The notes below the pieces were generated by a model that saw only the letters and a program-made list of their open reading frames with translations, ran no database searches and was not told the DNA's origin. DNA of 64,000 bases from contig NZ_CP027116.1 of assembly GCF_003431975.1 (NCBI RefSeq), positions 3,658,001 through 3,722,000 of the forward strand, read 5' to 3'. This document shows, in pieces, positions 8,502 to 18,536 of the stretch. Made by a program: the position numbers and the translations under genes. Source of the stretch: Bacillus pumilus (GTDB lineage: Bacteria; Bacillota; Bacilli; Bacillales; Bacillaceae). Position 1 is the first letter of the stretch; each line of letters begins with the position of its first letter.

Positions 8502-10459
8502 TACTTCTGCGCCTCCTTATTCTTTTTCTCTGTTTCAATCACTTCTTCAACAGGAATATAGTAGCCATCGTCGTATTCGAATGAACGTAAAATCATCGTT
8601 GCGAATACACCGATTAAGCCAATAACGCCAATCCAGTACCATTCAAATACAAGACCGAATGCACCAAGTCCGAAGAATGCAGACATGATAAGTGGTCTGC
8701 CTGAATTGTGCGGCATGTGAATTTTCTTGAATTCTTTTTCAGGATGAACGTCTACATTGTTTTGCTTCCAATGATGGAATGCATCTGGTGTTGTCACTTC
8801 TGGAAGTGCTGCAAAGTTATAATGCGGCGGAATTGCAGAAGATGTCGCCCAGTCAAGTGTACGTCCTTCTCCCCAGCTGTCTCCAGACACTTCACGTTTT
8901 GCATGTCTCCAGCTATAGTAAATGTTGTAGCAAAGGATGATGAATCCGACACCCATCATAAATGCACCAATTGTTGAGATAAAGTTTAGTGCAGTCCAGC
9001 CATCTTCTGGTCCATACGTATAAATACGTCTTGGCATTCCTTGCAGTCCTAAGAAGTACTGCGGGAAGAAACAGATGTTAAATCCGATCATAAATACCCA
9101 GAAGAACCATTTGCCGATTCTTTCGTTTAACTTGTAACCAAACATTTTTGGATACCAGAAAACAAGTCCAGCAAAACAAGCAAAGACAGTACCTGCGATT
9201 AATACATAGTGGAAGTGGGATACAAGGAAGTACGTGTTATGGTACTGATAATCCGCAGCTGCCATCGCAAGCATAACCCCAGTGACACCACCGATAACGA
9301 AGTTCGGGATGAAACCAAGTGCCCAAAGCATTGGTGAAGTAAAGCTGATACGGCCTCGATACATTGTAAAGAGCCAGTTAAAGATTTTTACACCTGTTGG
9401 TACAGAAATCGCCATTGTAGTAATCGAGAAGAATGAGTTAACCGCTGCACTATTCCCCATTGTAAAGAAGTGGTGAACCCACACAAGGAAACTAAGAACA
9501 GAGATTGCCACAATCGATACAACCATCGCTTTGTAACCAAACAGCTGTTTTCTTGAGAACGTCGCAAAAATTTCTGAGAAAATACCGAAAGCCGGCAGGA
9601 TTACGATATATACCTCAGGATGTCCCCAAATCCAGAAAAGGTTCGCCCAAAGCATTGGCATACCGCCTGCTTCGAGTGTAAAGAATGCAGAACCGAATAA
9701 ACGATCAAATGTCATAAGTGCTAAAGCAACTGTTAATACAGGGAATGCGAATACGATGATGACAGACGTGATCAATGTTGTCCATGTAAACATTGGCATA
9801 CGCATAAGCGTCATACCTTTTGTACGCATTTTTAAGATGGTCACCATGAAGTTAATACCTGTCATAAGTGTACCAATACCTGCAATTTGGAGCCCGAGCA
9901 AGTAGTAGTTCTGTCCAGGACCTGGTGAGAAATCATTTCCGGCGAGCGGCATGTAACTCGTCCAGCCTGCACTTGGTGATCCTCCAATAACGAAGGAAAT
10001 GTTGAACAGCATCGCTCCGACCATGAATGTCCAGAAGCTAAGGTTGTTCAAATAAGGGAATGCAACGTCACGTGCACCAATTTGAAGAGGAACAACGACG
10101 TTGATTAAACCAATTAAAAATGGCATCGCCATGAATAGAATCATGATCGTACCATGCGTTGTGAAAATTTCATTATAGTGGTTGGAATCTAAAAACGTAT
10201 TATTAGGAAGCGCCAGCTGCGCGCGCATCATCAGTCCGTCTACCCCACCGCGGAAGAACATGATCACAGCAGCAAGGATATACATAATCCCAAGCTTTTT
10301 ATGATCAACTGATGTTAGCCATTCTTTCCAAAGCCATTTCCACTTTTTAAAGTAGGTTAAAACAAACACGATGGCAATGGAAGTAAGAGCGATAGAAATT
10401 TGCGCACCAAGAATTAATGGGTCTCCAGTTACAAAAAACTCATCCCATTTCAAATGCAT
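8501..10459 (-). CDS. qoxB: Cytochrome aa3 quinol oxidase subunit I
   Basis: A 652-aa catalytic subunit holding heme a and the heme a3-CuB centre of the proton-pumping menaquinol oxidase. Visible signatures are [15 protein letters not shown] (CuB ligands and the His-Tyr region), [10 protein letters not shown], and [17 protein letters not shown] (heme ligands). The extra N- and C-terminal helices are typical of quinol oxidases. Length is normal for the family. Second gene of the operon, 27 bp after qoxA. Confidence 0.97.
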   Translation of the reverse strand: MHLKWDEFFVTGDPLILGAQISIALTSIAIVFVLTYFKKWKWLWKEWLTSVDHKKLGIMYILAAVIMFFRGGVDGLMMRAQLALPNNTFLDSNHYNEIFTTHGTIMILFMAMPFLIGLINVVVPLQIGARDVAFPYLNNLSFWTFMVGAMLFNISFVIGGSPSAGWTSYMPLAGNDFSPGPGQNYYLLGLQIAGIGTLMTGINFMVTILKMRTKGMTLMRMPMFTWTTLITSVIIVFAFPVLTVALALMTFDRLFGSAFFTLEAGGMPMLWANLFWIWGHPEVYIVILPAFGIFSEIFATFSRKQLFGYKAMVVSIVAISVLSFLVWVHHFFTMGNSAAVNSFFSITTMAISVPTGVKIFNWLFTMYRGRISFTSPMLWALGFIPNFVIGGVTGVMLAMAAADYQYHNTYFLVSHFHYVLIAGTVFACFAGLVFWYPKMFGYKLNERIGKWFFWVFMIGFNICFFPQYFLGLQGMPRRIYTYGPEDGWTALNFISTIGAFMMGVGFIILCYNIYYSWRHAKREVSGDSWGEGRTLDWATSSAIPPHYNFAALPEVTTPDAFHHWKQNNVDVHPEKEFKKIHMPHNSGRPLIMSAFFGLGAFGLVFEWYWIGVIGLIGVFATMILRSFEYDDGYYIPVEEVIETEKKNKEAQK

Positions 10460-10486
10460 AACGGCCTCCTCCTTTCCTTAGTCAGT

Positions 10487-11446
10487 TTATTCATTCTCTA
10501 GTTTTCTTTTATAGTTCTTCACATTCTCGAAAGGATCTGTTTTCGAATGTGGAGAAACTGATTGATAACCTAAACGTTTGCGTGCTTGGAGTGCGTATTC
10601 AGAATCCTCTCCATGCTTCGCAAAGGATAAATGTGTTGATGAGAATGTCTGCACATCTGCAGCATCAGGAAGCATCAAGTAGTCATACGTTTTCTTCGTT
10701 AACTTTGGTGCTTCTTTTTTCGTTTTGTTTACCCATTTATCATAGTCAGACTGCGTCATCGCATTGACTTTGAATTTTTGCTGAGCAAAGCCCTCGCCTG
10801 TGAAGTTGGCGTTTCTTCCTTCGTATGTGCCGACTTCATCAGCTTGAAGATATTGTTCCATCTCCATTCCAGCCATCGCATACTTCTCCCCGCCTAGCTG
10901 AGGAATCCATAGTGATGCCATTGTATCAGCGGAAGTGATTTTGAATAAAATCGGCTGATTTTTTGGAATGTTTAAGTAGTTCACTGTTTCAATATTCTCC
11001 TCTGGATAGCTAAAGATCCATTTCCAATCAACTGCTGTAGCATAAACGACAAGTGGATCTTTATGGCTTGTTGCTTGAGGCGCCTCTTCCAAAGAGTAAA
11101 TTGTTTTTACAGTTGGAACCGAAAGGGCAGCAACGATTAATATTGGGATCACTGTCCAGACAACTTCTAGAAGCGTATTCCCGTGTAGTTCTGGGTTATA
11201 AGAGGCGTTTCCAACGTCCTTACGCTCACGGTATTTAACCAAAATGATGGTAAACAGTACAAATACCGCTCCAACGATAAAGAGCATAAATCCAATGGAT
11301 AAAAGGATTAAGTCTTTTTGTTGTGCTGCGACAGGTCCTTTAGGATCTAAAACAGCGATATTGCTGCAACCTCCTAATACAAAAACACTCACGAGCATCG
11401 CTAATAAAAGCATAGGTTTAATGGCTCTGAACAAGAAGATCACCAT
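10487..11446 (-). CDS. qoxA: Cytochrome aa3 quinol oxidase subunit II (lipoprotein)
   Basis: A 319-aa subunit II with a lipoprotein signal (VLGGC, Cys27), two membrane helices and an external cupredoxin-fold domain. The CuA ligands of cytochrome c oxidases are absent, as expected for a quinol oxidase; VDWKWIFSYPEENI and the LWIPQLGGEKYAM stretch are present. First gene of qoxABCD, transcribed from the AT-rich upstream region. Confidence 0.96.
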   Translation of the reverse strand: MVIFLFRAIKPMLLLAMLVSVFVLGGCSNIAVLDPKGPVAAQQKDLILLSIGFMLFIVGAVFVLFTIILVKYRERKDVGNASYNPELHGNTLLEVVWTVIPILIVAALSVPTVKTIYSLEEAPQATSHKDPLVVYATAVDWKWIFSYPEENIETVNYLNIPKNQPILFKITSADTMASLWIPQLGGEKYAMAGMEMEQYLQADEVGTYEGRNANFTGEGFAQQKFKVNAMTQSDYDKWVNKTKKEAPKLTKKTYDYLMLPDAADVQTFSSTHLSFAKHGEDSEYALQARKRLGYQSVSPHSKTDPFENVKNYKRKLENE

Positions 11447-11957
11447 CCTTCCTTAGATAATGTATAAATTGCTGAATAATTGTGAAAAGCCATCTGCCTT
11501 CGAAAACTTTTCTTCCCTTTGTAATGCTATCAAAATCTGTTAGAGTTAGCTTCCCTTTTTTCAAAAGTTCATTTATTTTTCAACAGATTTCTATTAAAAT
11601 GTCATAAATTCGACATAAATTTATATTATTGCACACACAATAAATTTCTAGGATTTTGAAAAGTTGAGAGTTGAAGGCAAAGGACAAACAATCAAAAACT
11701 TTGTCAAATTTAGGTTTACCACAATAAAAAAGTTTGTTCAAATTTCAATTTAACTTAATGAAATTTTATCTAGATAAACAATTTCAAAATAGGTATCCCA
11801 CATTTAACAAAAACCTTACTCATTTTAACGCAAGTTCACCAGAAAAGAAAGTACCGATCCTCAGCCTATGCGCTGTAAGAATTGGTAATGATGCTGAATA
11901 AGTGGAATCCCGCTAAAGAATTCCAGCAAAAAACCGGCTCAGCGCCGGCACTCTGCA
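11447..11957. promoter_or_regulatory. qox upstream region
   Basis: 511 bp, very AT-rich, no credible gene. It contains an inverted repeat TTATTG-cacaca-CAATAA at 11626-11643, within a longer imperfect repeat, that could be an operator for the qox promoter. The promoter itself could not be fixed. Confidence 0.5.
11928..11949 (-). terminator. Terminator of the gal operon / M24-like gene
   Basis: Minus-strand CCGGC-gctga-GCCGG followed by TTTTTT, just after the gene that ends at 11958. Confidence 0.85.
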
Positions 11958-13040
11958 TTATTCATCTCTCACTAAGATATCAGGTCGTCTATAAATTTCT
12001 CCTTCATGTTCAATGTCGATGTACGTCCACTTGCCTGTATACGTTAAAAAGCGGTTTCCCTCTTTTTCTACAACGATCGTATCCTCTGATTTCAGTCCAG
12101 GCAATGAAGGGTTCCATGTAAACACTTGATGTAGCTGAATGTCTTCCTTCGATGAGGGAACGGCAATGATTTCCCTGGATACAAACCCTGTCTTTCCCCC
12201 TTGATGAAGCTTTTTCCAGCTATCAGGGAATCCCTCTTTTTCATACTGAGCAATACCTGCTTTCAGTACATCTCCTAATGTCTTACCAGGTCGCGTAGCA
12301 GCATTCATGACCGTATCAATTCGTGCCAGCCGCTCTTTGTTCTCTTCAAGCTCCTTCGGAAGCTGCCCAAAGTACACAGACCTTGTCACATTCGCTACGA
12401 GCCCGTTCCGCTCTGCGCAGAGTACAACAAGCGCATGCTTTTGAAGTGCTTTCTCTGTTGGAATCGGGTGTCGGTATTGATGAATACGGTCATCCGTTGC
12501 TACTAGCAGAACCTCTATCGTCATCCCTTGTGCAATGGCTCTTTGAGCAACAAGCGAAGCAATTTCGTGCTCGGTCTGCCCTGGAACGATTTCTTGACAG
12601 ACACTTTCTACAATAACTGCTGTTTCATGACAGAGCATTTCATATTGTCTGAGCTGTGAAGCAGTTAGGATTGAGCGAACATGCGACAAATCCGGTTCGA
12701 TCCATTCAAATCCATCCATTTGAATATCCGTCCCAATTCGTTTACCTTTTGTGAGTTCTTGAATGTATGGGGTCTCATCCTCATACCAATCCATTGTGAC
12801 CACTTGAAACGGATGATCGACGTACGCCATTTCTTCTTCAATGATCCGCTTTTCTTCCATTTGATTCACAATGAGAATGAGGTCGTCTTTTAACACGAGC
12901 AGCTGGCACACACCATCTGGCGTATTTAACACAATGTGATTCCTTCTTCCGCCTGTCAGCCAAGAAAAATTATTTCGCTTTTGAATCAAAACACCATCAA
13001 GCTGCTTTTCTTCCATTAGCCCTCTTACTTGTTCAATCAT
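11958..13040 (-). CDS. M24 (creatinase/aminopeptidase P-like) protein with degenerate metal site
   Basis: A 360-aa cytoplasmic protein with a creatinase-type N-terminal domain (about 1-125) and an M24 pita-bread domain (about 130-350). The usual metal ligands are not conserved: the motif around 205-222 reads VVLCAERNGLVANVTRS, where active M24 enzymes have Asp at the first site and Asp before TR (here Asn217). H279 in HQGG may be the remaining His. It starts 4 bp after galT and is probably the last gene of the gal operon. It is likely not a classic metallopeptidase; its role with galactose genes is unknown. Confidence 0.75.
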   Translation of the reverse strand: MIEQVRGLMEEKQLDGVLIQKRNNFSWLTGGRRNHIVLNTPDGVCQLLVLKDDLILIVNQMEEKRIIEEEMAYVDHPFQVVTMDWYEDETPYIQELTKGKRIGTDIQMDGFEWIEPDLSHVRSILTASQLRQYEMLCHETAVIVESVCQEIVPGQTEHEIASLVAQRAIAQGMTIEVLLVATDDRIHQYRHPIPTEKALQKHALVVLCAERNGLVANVTRSVYFGQLPKELEENKERLARIDTVMNAATRPGKTLGDVLKAGIAQYEKEGFPDSWKKLHQGGKTGFVSREIIAVPSSKEDIQLHQVFTWNPSLPGLKSEDTIVVEKEGNRFLTYTGKWTYIDIEHEGEIYRRPDILVRDE

Positions 13041-13044
13041 CTAA

Positions 13045-14565
13045 TCACCTGCCTGTTTGAAGTGTTTGAATGAAACGGTTAAAAGCTGTTTTCCCTTGCT
13101 CAGTTCTTTTAAACACACCTGCCTGTGAGAGAATTCGAGAAAAAACAGAGCCAATTTCTTGTTGTAAAATGGTTTCGGTGTTCTCCTCTGTAAAACTGTT
13201 CTCTTCAAGCAGTCGTTTTGCCCATATGGCGTGTTTCCTAATCTCAGGACACGCATTGATTTCTTCAAGAGGGTTTTCCGATAGCAACGCCTCTTTTAAT
13301 TGGCTTAATTCCTCTGCTAATCTACCAGGAAGGACAGCAAGGCCCATGACTTCAATTAATCCGATATTCTCTTTTTTAATATGGTGGACTTCTTTGTGCG
13401 GGTGGAAAATGCCGTCCGGGTGCTGCTTATCTGTACGGTTATTCCGCAGCACTAAATCTAATTCATAGCTATCCCCGTGGCGCCGCGCAATAGGTGTAAT
13501 CGTATTATGCGGAGTCTCTCCTGTATAAGCGATCAGCTCCACTTCTTCATCTGAGTACGATTTCCACTCATTTAAGATAAAGTTTGCTGCCTCTGCGAGT
13601 GCAAGCGGTTCGCTGCTTCGAAGGCGGATCACAGACATCGGCCATTTCACAATGCCAGCTTGCACATTCGGAAAGGCGTCGAGAGAGAAGACCTCTTCCA
13701 TCTCGGCTTTTGCCATCGGAAATTCATGCGCACCACCCTGAAAATGGTCATGGCTTAATATACTGCCTCCGACAATCGGAAGATCGGCGTTTGACCCGAT
13801 GAAATAGTGCGGGTATATAGATATGAAGGAAAGCAGTCGCTCAAAGGTCTTTTTGGTGATGCTCATTGGTTCATGTTCGCCTTTGAACACAATACAGTGC
13901 TCGTTGTAATACACATAGGGTGAAAATTGCAGAAACCACGATTCATCTGAGAGTGTTACTGGAATAATCCGGTGATTCTGTCTCGCTGGATGATTAATCC
14001 GCCCCTCAAACCCAACGTTTTCTTTACAAAGGAGACAAAGAGGGTATTGCTTTTGACTAAGCTTTTTCGCTTCAGCGATAGCTTTTGGGTCCTTTTCTGG
14101 CTTTGATAGATTAATGGTGATCTCTAGCACACCATCTTCTGTTGGTGTAAACCACTGTACATTTTTGGCGATCCTGCCTGTATGAATGTAGTGTGCATTT
14201 TGCTGCATCTCATAGAACCAGCTTGTAGCTGCCTTCGGTCCTTCATGCTGGCGTTTATCCTCGAACTTCGCATAGATGACACTTGGAGGCGCCACCAAGC
14301 AGCCCATGATTTTTGCATCTAATAAATCATGATACGTATCTGTCCCCTCAGGGATCAGACCTGTTTCTACAGCCCAATCGAGCATTGGCATTAAGATGTC
14401 TTCAAGGTTTTCTTCTCCTGAGACGGTTCTTGCTTCAGCGTCATCAAGCCCGAGCACCTCAAGCAGTCGATTTCTCGTATATTCGATATCTAGTGTTGTG
14501 ATCAGCTCTTTATCGATCCCGTATTGAATCAGCTGTTCCACCTTTTCAAAAATATCAATCGCCAT
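13045..14565 (-). CDS. galT: UDP-glucose-hexose-1-phosphate uridylyltransferase
   Basis: A 506-aa GalT of the large Firmicutes class, transferring UMP from UDP-glucose to galactose-1-phosphate in the Leloir pathway. Signatures include PASRQNHR-type (here NHPARQNHRIIPVT), NEHCIVFKGEHEPM, and GGSILSHDHFQGG, containing the active-site His region. The N-terminal helical domain distinguishes it from the E. coli class. It is the third gene after galK-galE, 34 bp from galE. Confidence 0.95.
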   Translation of the reverse strand: MAIDIFEKVEQLIQYGIDKELITTLDIEYTRNRLLEVLGLDDAEARTVSGEENLEDILMPMLDWAVETGLIPEGTDTYHDLLDAKIMGCLVAPPSVIYAKFEDKRQHEGPKAATSWFYEMQQNAHYIHTGRIAKNVQWFTPTEDGVLEITINLSKPEKDPKAIAEAKKLSQKQYPLCLLCKENVGFEGRINHPARQNHRIIPVTLSDESWFLQFSPYVYYNEHCIVFKGEHEPMSITKKTFERLLSFISIYPHYFIGSNADLPIVGGSILSHDHFQGGAHEFPMAKAEMEEVFSLDAFPNVQAGIVKWPMSVIRLRSSEPLALAEAANFILNEWKSYSDEEVELIAYTGETPHNTITPIARRHGDSYELDLVLRNNRTDKQHPDGIFHPHKEVHHIKKENIGLIEVMGLAVLPGRLAEELSQLKEALLSENPLEEINACPEIRKHAIWAKRLLEENSFTEENTETILQQEIGSVFSRILSQAGVFKRTEQGKTAFNRFIQTLQTGR

Positions 14566-14599
14566 TCCCTCTGTCCCCTCTCTTGCCAGCTGTTACGTT

Positions 14600-15592
14600 T
14601 TATTCACTTTGATAGCCATCTGGATGCTTCTGAAACCAATCCCACGCGCTTTGAATGATTGTGTGAAGGTCAGCATATTGAGGTGCCCATCCCAATTCTT
14701 GCAGCGCCTTTTCAGAAGAAGCAATTAGCTTGGCTGGGTCTCCTGCGCGTCTTTTTGCCACTTGCGCTGGGATGGCATGCCCCGTGACTTTTCTGACGGC
14801 TTCTACGACCTGCTTTACGGAGAAACCTGTTCCATTTCCTAAGTTGTATGTCGCACTGCCTTTTCCAGCACGCAGGCGATCAACGGCTAAGATGTGCGCC
14901 TCTACTAAGTCCATCACATGAATGTAATCTCTAATACACGTGCCATCCTCTGTCTCATAATCATCACCGTAAATCATGATTTGATCTCTTTTTCCTAAAG
15001 CAACTTGCAGAATAATTGGAATGAGATGCGTCTCAGGCTGATGATCCTCTCCGACAAGTCCTTCTGTATGGGCACCAGCTACATTAAAATAGCGAAGCAC
15101 CACGTATTCTAAGCCATATGCTTGCTCAGACCACTTCAGCATTTTTTCAATCGCTAGTTTCGTTTCTCCATAAGGATTCGTTGGGCTCGTTTCATCCGTT
15201 TCAACGATCGGTACACGTTTTGGTTCACCATACACAGCAGCAGTTGAAGAGAAAACGATGCGTTTCACATCAAATTCATTCATTACCTGCAGTAAAGCTG
15301 TTGCGCCGCCTACGTTGTTGTCATAATACTTGAGCGGATCTGTTACACTCTCCCCGACAAGTGAATCTGCCGCAAAGTGCATGACCGCTTCTATTTGATG
15401 CGCGTTGAAAACCTGTCTTAAAAAGGCGTGATCCCGTAAATCTCCTTCCTCTAAAACAGCCCCTTCCAAAACAGCCTCTTTGTGGCCTGTCTGCAAATTA
15501 TCCAATACCACTACTCGTTCGCCTTTCGCTAAAAGAGCCGCTACCGCATGACTGCCTATGTACCCTGCTCCTCCACAAACTAAAATTGTCAT
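14600..15592 (-). CDS. galE: UDP-glucose 4-epimerase
   Basis: A 330-aa extended short-chain dehydrogenase that interconverts UDP-galactose and UDP-glucose with bound NAD. The Rossmann motif GGAGYIGSH is at the N-terminus, and the catalytic YGETK (Tyr-x-x-x-Lys) follows SSTAAVYG. ATG at 15592 has GGAGG 7 nt upstream and shares one base with the galK stop (TAATG). A longer upstream reading frame overlaps galK and is not used. Confidence 0.96.
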   Translation of the reverse strand: MTILVCGGAGYIGSHAVAALLAKGERVVVLDNLQTGHKEAVLEGAVLEEGDLRDHAFLRQVFNAHQIEAVMHFAADSLVGESVTDPLKYYDNNVGGATALLQVMNEFDVKRIVFSSTAAVYGEPKRVPIVETDETSPTNPYGETKLAIEKMLKWSEQAYGLEYVVLRYFNVAGAHTEGLVGEDHQPETHLIPIILQVALGKRDQIMIYGDDYETEDGTCIRDYIHVMDLVEAHILAVDRLRAGKGSATYNLGNGTGFSVKQVVEAVRKVTGHAIPAQVAKRRAGDPAKLIASSEKALQELGWAPQYADLHTIIQSAWDWFQKHPDGYQSE

Positions 15593-16770
15593 TACACTTC
15601 CTCCTTCGTGAGTTCTCTTGCGCCTCCTCCAATTCCAGCTGTGTAAAAAGAGGCTTGAATGCCTGTTTTCTCTTGATACATCGCACCAGTTTCTTCTATA
15701 AATGACGCCAGCATCTCTTCTTTCACAATGCTGATCGTGCATCCGCCAAAGCCTGCACCCGTCATACGGGAACCAATTGTCCCGGGGTGACGCCAAGCCG
15801 CTTCTGCTAGTGCATCTAATTCTTTTCCTGTCACTTCATAATCATTCTTTAAAGAAAGGTGAGAAGCCTTCATGAGGGCGCCTAGTTCTTCCATTTTATC
15901 ATCTTTCAGAAAATTTACTGCTTTCATCGTCCGCTCGTTTTCCGTCACGACATGTCTTGCACGTTTGCGGCATATGTCATCTTCTATCAAGTGGGCATGC
16001 CCTTCAAATTCATCCACAGTGAGCTCACATAGGTGGGTAATGTCAATGTCTTTTCGAAGATCATTTAAAGCAGATTGACACTCTGACCGGCGCTCATTGT
16101 ATTTGGAATCAGCCAGTGTCCGCTTTTTGTTTGTATTGGCGATGACAAGTGCGAGTCCCTCTTGCCAGAACGGACTGTATTCAAAGGCAAGGGTGTCACA
16201 ATTGAGCAAAATGGCGTGATCTTCTTTTCCAAGAGCAATCGAAAACTGATCCATAATCCCACAATTGACGCCAATAAATTCATTTTCTGCACGCTGTGAA
16301 AGGAGGGCAAGATGGGCATGTGAAACACTGAATGAATGCCACTCATTGATGAGAACAGCGGTAACAAGCTCTATAGAGGCAGAGGAGGACAGACCTGCGC
16401 CATTTGGAATATTGCCGCCGTACACAATGTCAAAGCCGTCTTCTATCTTCATCCCTGCGTTTATAAACTGCTTGAACACACCCTTCGGATAATTCGCCCA
16501 GCCGTCTGATTCTGCGTAAACGATTTCAAAAAGGTTGAATTCTTTCACACCATCGTCCTCAAAGTTCAAGGAATACATTCTCACGCGGCCATCTGAACGC
16601 TTTGCACAAACAGCATACGTTCCGAGAGTAAGCGCACATGGAAACACATGGCCTCCATTGTAATCTGTATGTTCACCAATCAGGTTCACTCTTCCTGGGG
16701 CAAAAAAATAGCGAAGTTCCTCTCTTTCTCCAAATTGCTGGTGAAAAGCCGCGCGTAACGTATCGATCAT
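15592..16770 (-). CDS. galK: Galactokinase
   Basis: A 392-aa GHMP kinase phosphorylating galactose with ATP. It shows the galactokinase signature GRVNLIGEHTDYNGG, the GHMP motif PNGAGLSSSAS, and the C-terminal GSRMTGAGFGGC. ATG 16770 is preferred because AAGGGG lies 7 nt upstream; ATG 16776 sits almost on that site. First gene of galK-galE-galT, divergent from an AraC-type regulator that probably controls it. Confidence 0.95.
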   Translation of the reverse strand: MIDTLRAAFHQQFGEREELRYFFAPGRVNLIGEHTDYNGGHVFPCALTLGTYAVCAKRSDGRVRMYSLNFEDDGVKEFNLFEIVYAESDGWANYPKGVFKQFINAGMKIEDGFDIVYGGNIPNGAGLSSSASIELVTAVLINEWHSFSVSHAHLALLSQRAENEFIGVNCGIMDQFSIALGKEDHAILLNCDTLAFEYSPFWQEGLALVIANTNKKRTLADSKYNERRSECQSALNDLRKDIDITHLCELTVDEFEGHAHLIEDDICRKRARHVVTENERTMKAVNFLKDDKMEELGALMKASHLSLKNDYEVTGKELDALAEAAWRHPGTIGSRMTGAGFGGCTISIVKEEMLASFIEETGAMYQEKTGIQASFYTAGIGGGARELTKEEV

Positions 16771-16951
16771 ATCCATTCCCCTTTTCTCTTCTGATACTTT
16801 TATTTTAGTTGGCTCTACAGTGTCAGTTCAATGGTAAAAAAACCGTTAAAAAATACCCTTTTTTTGCTGTGAGTGGTACGATGTGTTATGAGGTGTAGCA
16901 TGATTCTAAATAGAAAAAGGTTGTTTTTTGCTGTGAAGGAGGGTTTCCAAT

Positions 16952-17797
16952 TTGAAGAAAGAAGCATTTGCATTTCGTTTTCACCATTCTGATGTGACAT
17001 TGCCGGCGCAAATATGGTCTGTTGGCTGGGAAGTTCAATCATCTTCGTTATATAGCTGGAATGGCGTGGAGCGGAAGGATCAGGGCAAGTGCATCTTTCA
17101 GCTCACACTGAGTGGACACGGCATGATCGAAATCGGGGAAAAACGATTCAAAGTTTTGCCGGGGCAGGCTTTTCTCGTGAAAAGTCCAAGTGCCTATCAA
17201 TATTATTTTCCAGAGGACAGTGAGCATTGGGAATTCCTCTATTTGACGCTTTATGGGGAAGCCTGCGACCTTTGCTTTGACCAATTTATAGACCAAGGAA
17301 AGCAGGTCATGCGTTTTCATCCAAATTCCAGACCGATCCGCCTGCTGAAGAAAATTTATGATGAAGCCAGTGAAAGACGGATTACCAATCCATTTGAGGG
17401 GTCTAGCCTTGCTTATCAATTTGTCATGGAACTGTATTCATATTTGCCAAAGCTTGAGGGACAAATGGAGAAATGGCCTGAGCCTATCGTTCAAGCAGCC
17501 TTGTTTGCCAGCCATCATTTTCACGAGGAAATCGGCCCGGACGATATGGCAGCTGCGGCACGTTTATCCAAAAGTCATTTTACGAGGGAATTCAAAAAGG
17601 CCACTGGCTTCACACCTATTCACTATTTAACCAATATCCGGTTAGAAAAGGCGGAAACGTTACTGAAAACAACGAAATACTCGATTGAAGAAATCGCCAT
17701 ACAGTGCGGCTACCGAAATGCGAATTACTTGAATAAAGTCTTTCGAAAGAAGATCGGCATGTCTCCAAAGCAACTGCGGGAAACAAGCGATGCATAA
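16952..17797 (+). CDS. AraC-family regulator, probably of the gal operon
   Basis: A 281-aa one-component regulator: an AraC-type cupin sensor domain (about 15-150) and a double helix-turn-helix at about 180-278 (SKSHFTREFKKATGFTP, IAIQCGYRNANYLNKVFRKKIG). It uses a TTG start with AAGGAGGG 8 nt upstream. It is divergent from galK across 180 bp, so control of galKET in response to galactose or an alpha-galactoside is likely (inference). I could not define an operator. Confidence 0.85.
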   Translation: MKKEAFAFRFHHSDVTLPAQIWSVGWEVQSSSLYSWNGVERKDQGKCIFQLTLSGHGMIEIGEKRFKVLPGQAFLVKSPSAYQYYFPEDSEHWEFLYLTLYGEACDLCFDQFIDQGKQVMRFHPNSRPIRLLKKIYDEASERRITNPFEGSSLAYQFVMELYSYLPKLEGQMEKWPEPIVQAALFASHHFHEEIGPDDMAAAARLSKSHFTREFKKATGFTPIHYLTNIRLEKAETLLKTTKYSIEEIAIQCGYRNANYLNKVFRKKIGMSPKQLRETSDA

Positions 17798-17800
17798 TAA

Positions 17801-17833
17801 AAAGCAGCCGCTTAACAATTGGCTGCTTCTTTT
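17801..17833. terminator. Bidirectional terminator between the araC-type gene and the 85-aa gene
   Basis: AAGCAGCC...GGCTGCTT with T run on the plus strand and A run on the minus strand. Confidence 0.85.
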
Positions 17834-18089
17834 ACGCTTTCGTTAGGTCAACATGAATTCTCCCTTGTCTTAAAACAATGGTCATTTGCATGTCAGGGGT
17901 CATTAAGTTTTCTAAAATGTCCGTTGCCGTTTGAAGCGCAATGTCCATTCGGTTGATCTTTTCCTTTTCTTGTTCCGAAAACGCTTCTGGATGCGCAGTC
18001 ATTTCTTTGACTAGCCTCAGCACTTGTTCATGCTGCTTTTCTGTTTGTTGATATATGACATCATATAATTCGTCTGGCCTGCTGCTCAT
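17832..18089 (-). CDS. Small cytoplasmic protein of unknown function
   Basis: An 85-aa charged protein, mostly helical in the first 60 residues (YDVIYQQTEKQHEQVLRLVKE), ending in a short beta-rich segment (MTIVLRQGRIHVDLTKA). No membrane segment or known motif was seen. It follows a GtrA-like gene on the same strand with a 27-bp gap and may be cotranscribed with it. Family not recognised. Confidence 0.6.
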   Translation of the reverse strand: MSSRPDELYDVIYQQTEKQHEQVLRLVKEMTAHPEAFSEQEKEKINRMDIALQTATDILENLMTPDMQMTIVLRQGRIHVDLTKA

Positions 18090-18116
18090 TTCACATCACC
18101 TATCTTTTTTCATGTG

Positions 18117-18536
18117 TTAAATCGCATCTTCTTTTGTTTTCTTGAAGACGAACCATTTACTGGCGACATAATTCACGACTACAATCACAAAGTTGACAAG
18201 AATTTTTGCGACAGTTTCATTGAGCGCCATTTGGCTCACAAATAAAATCATCAGCCCCAGATCTACACCTAGAGACATGAGACGGACACTAAAAAATGAA
18301 GAAAGTTCACGCATGAGGCTTTTCGTATCACGAGCCTTTTGCTTGAAGACATACTTCTTATTGGTGATATAAGCAAAGAGAACAGCAAATACCCATGAAA
18401 CAACTGTAGCTGTTTTATAATCCATGGAAAACATCTCAACGAATAAGTAGAAGCTGACTATGTTGACAATGGTTGTACACACTCCCATCACAAGATACAT
18501 AACAACTTCTTGATACTTTTGAAAAAGGCTATACAT
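18117..18536 (-). CDS. GtrA-like polytopic membrane protein
   Basis: A 139-aa protein with four membrane helices and the GtrA pattern KYQEVVMYLVMGVCTTIVNI, a basic N-KKYVFK loop after helix 2, and an ASKWFVFK end. GtrA proteins are thought to help move prenyl-linked sugars across the membrane. ATG 18536 is used with AAGGA 12 nt upstream; ATG 18548 is possible but touches the ribosome site. A further upstream reading frame is not credible. A protein of this type near slrA may correspond to B. subtilis ywcD, unconfirmed. Confidence 0.75.
   Translation of the reverse strand: MYSLFQKYQEVVMYLVMGVCTTIVNIVSFYLFVEMFSMDYKTATVVSWVFAVLFAYITNKKYVFKQKARDTKSLMRELSSFFSVRLMSLGVDLGLMILFVSQMALNETVAKILVNFVIVVVNYVASKWFVFKKTKEDAI

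Noticed and set aside
14600..15796. Long galE reading frame with 68 extra N-terminal residues
   Set aside because: The extension overlaps galK and lacks the Rossmann start; GGAGG and the TAATG junction fix the start at 15592.
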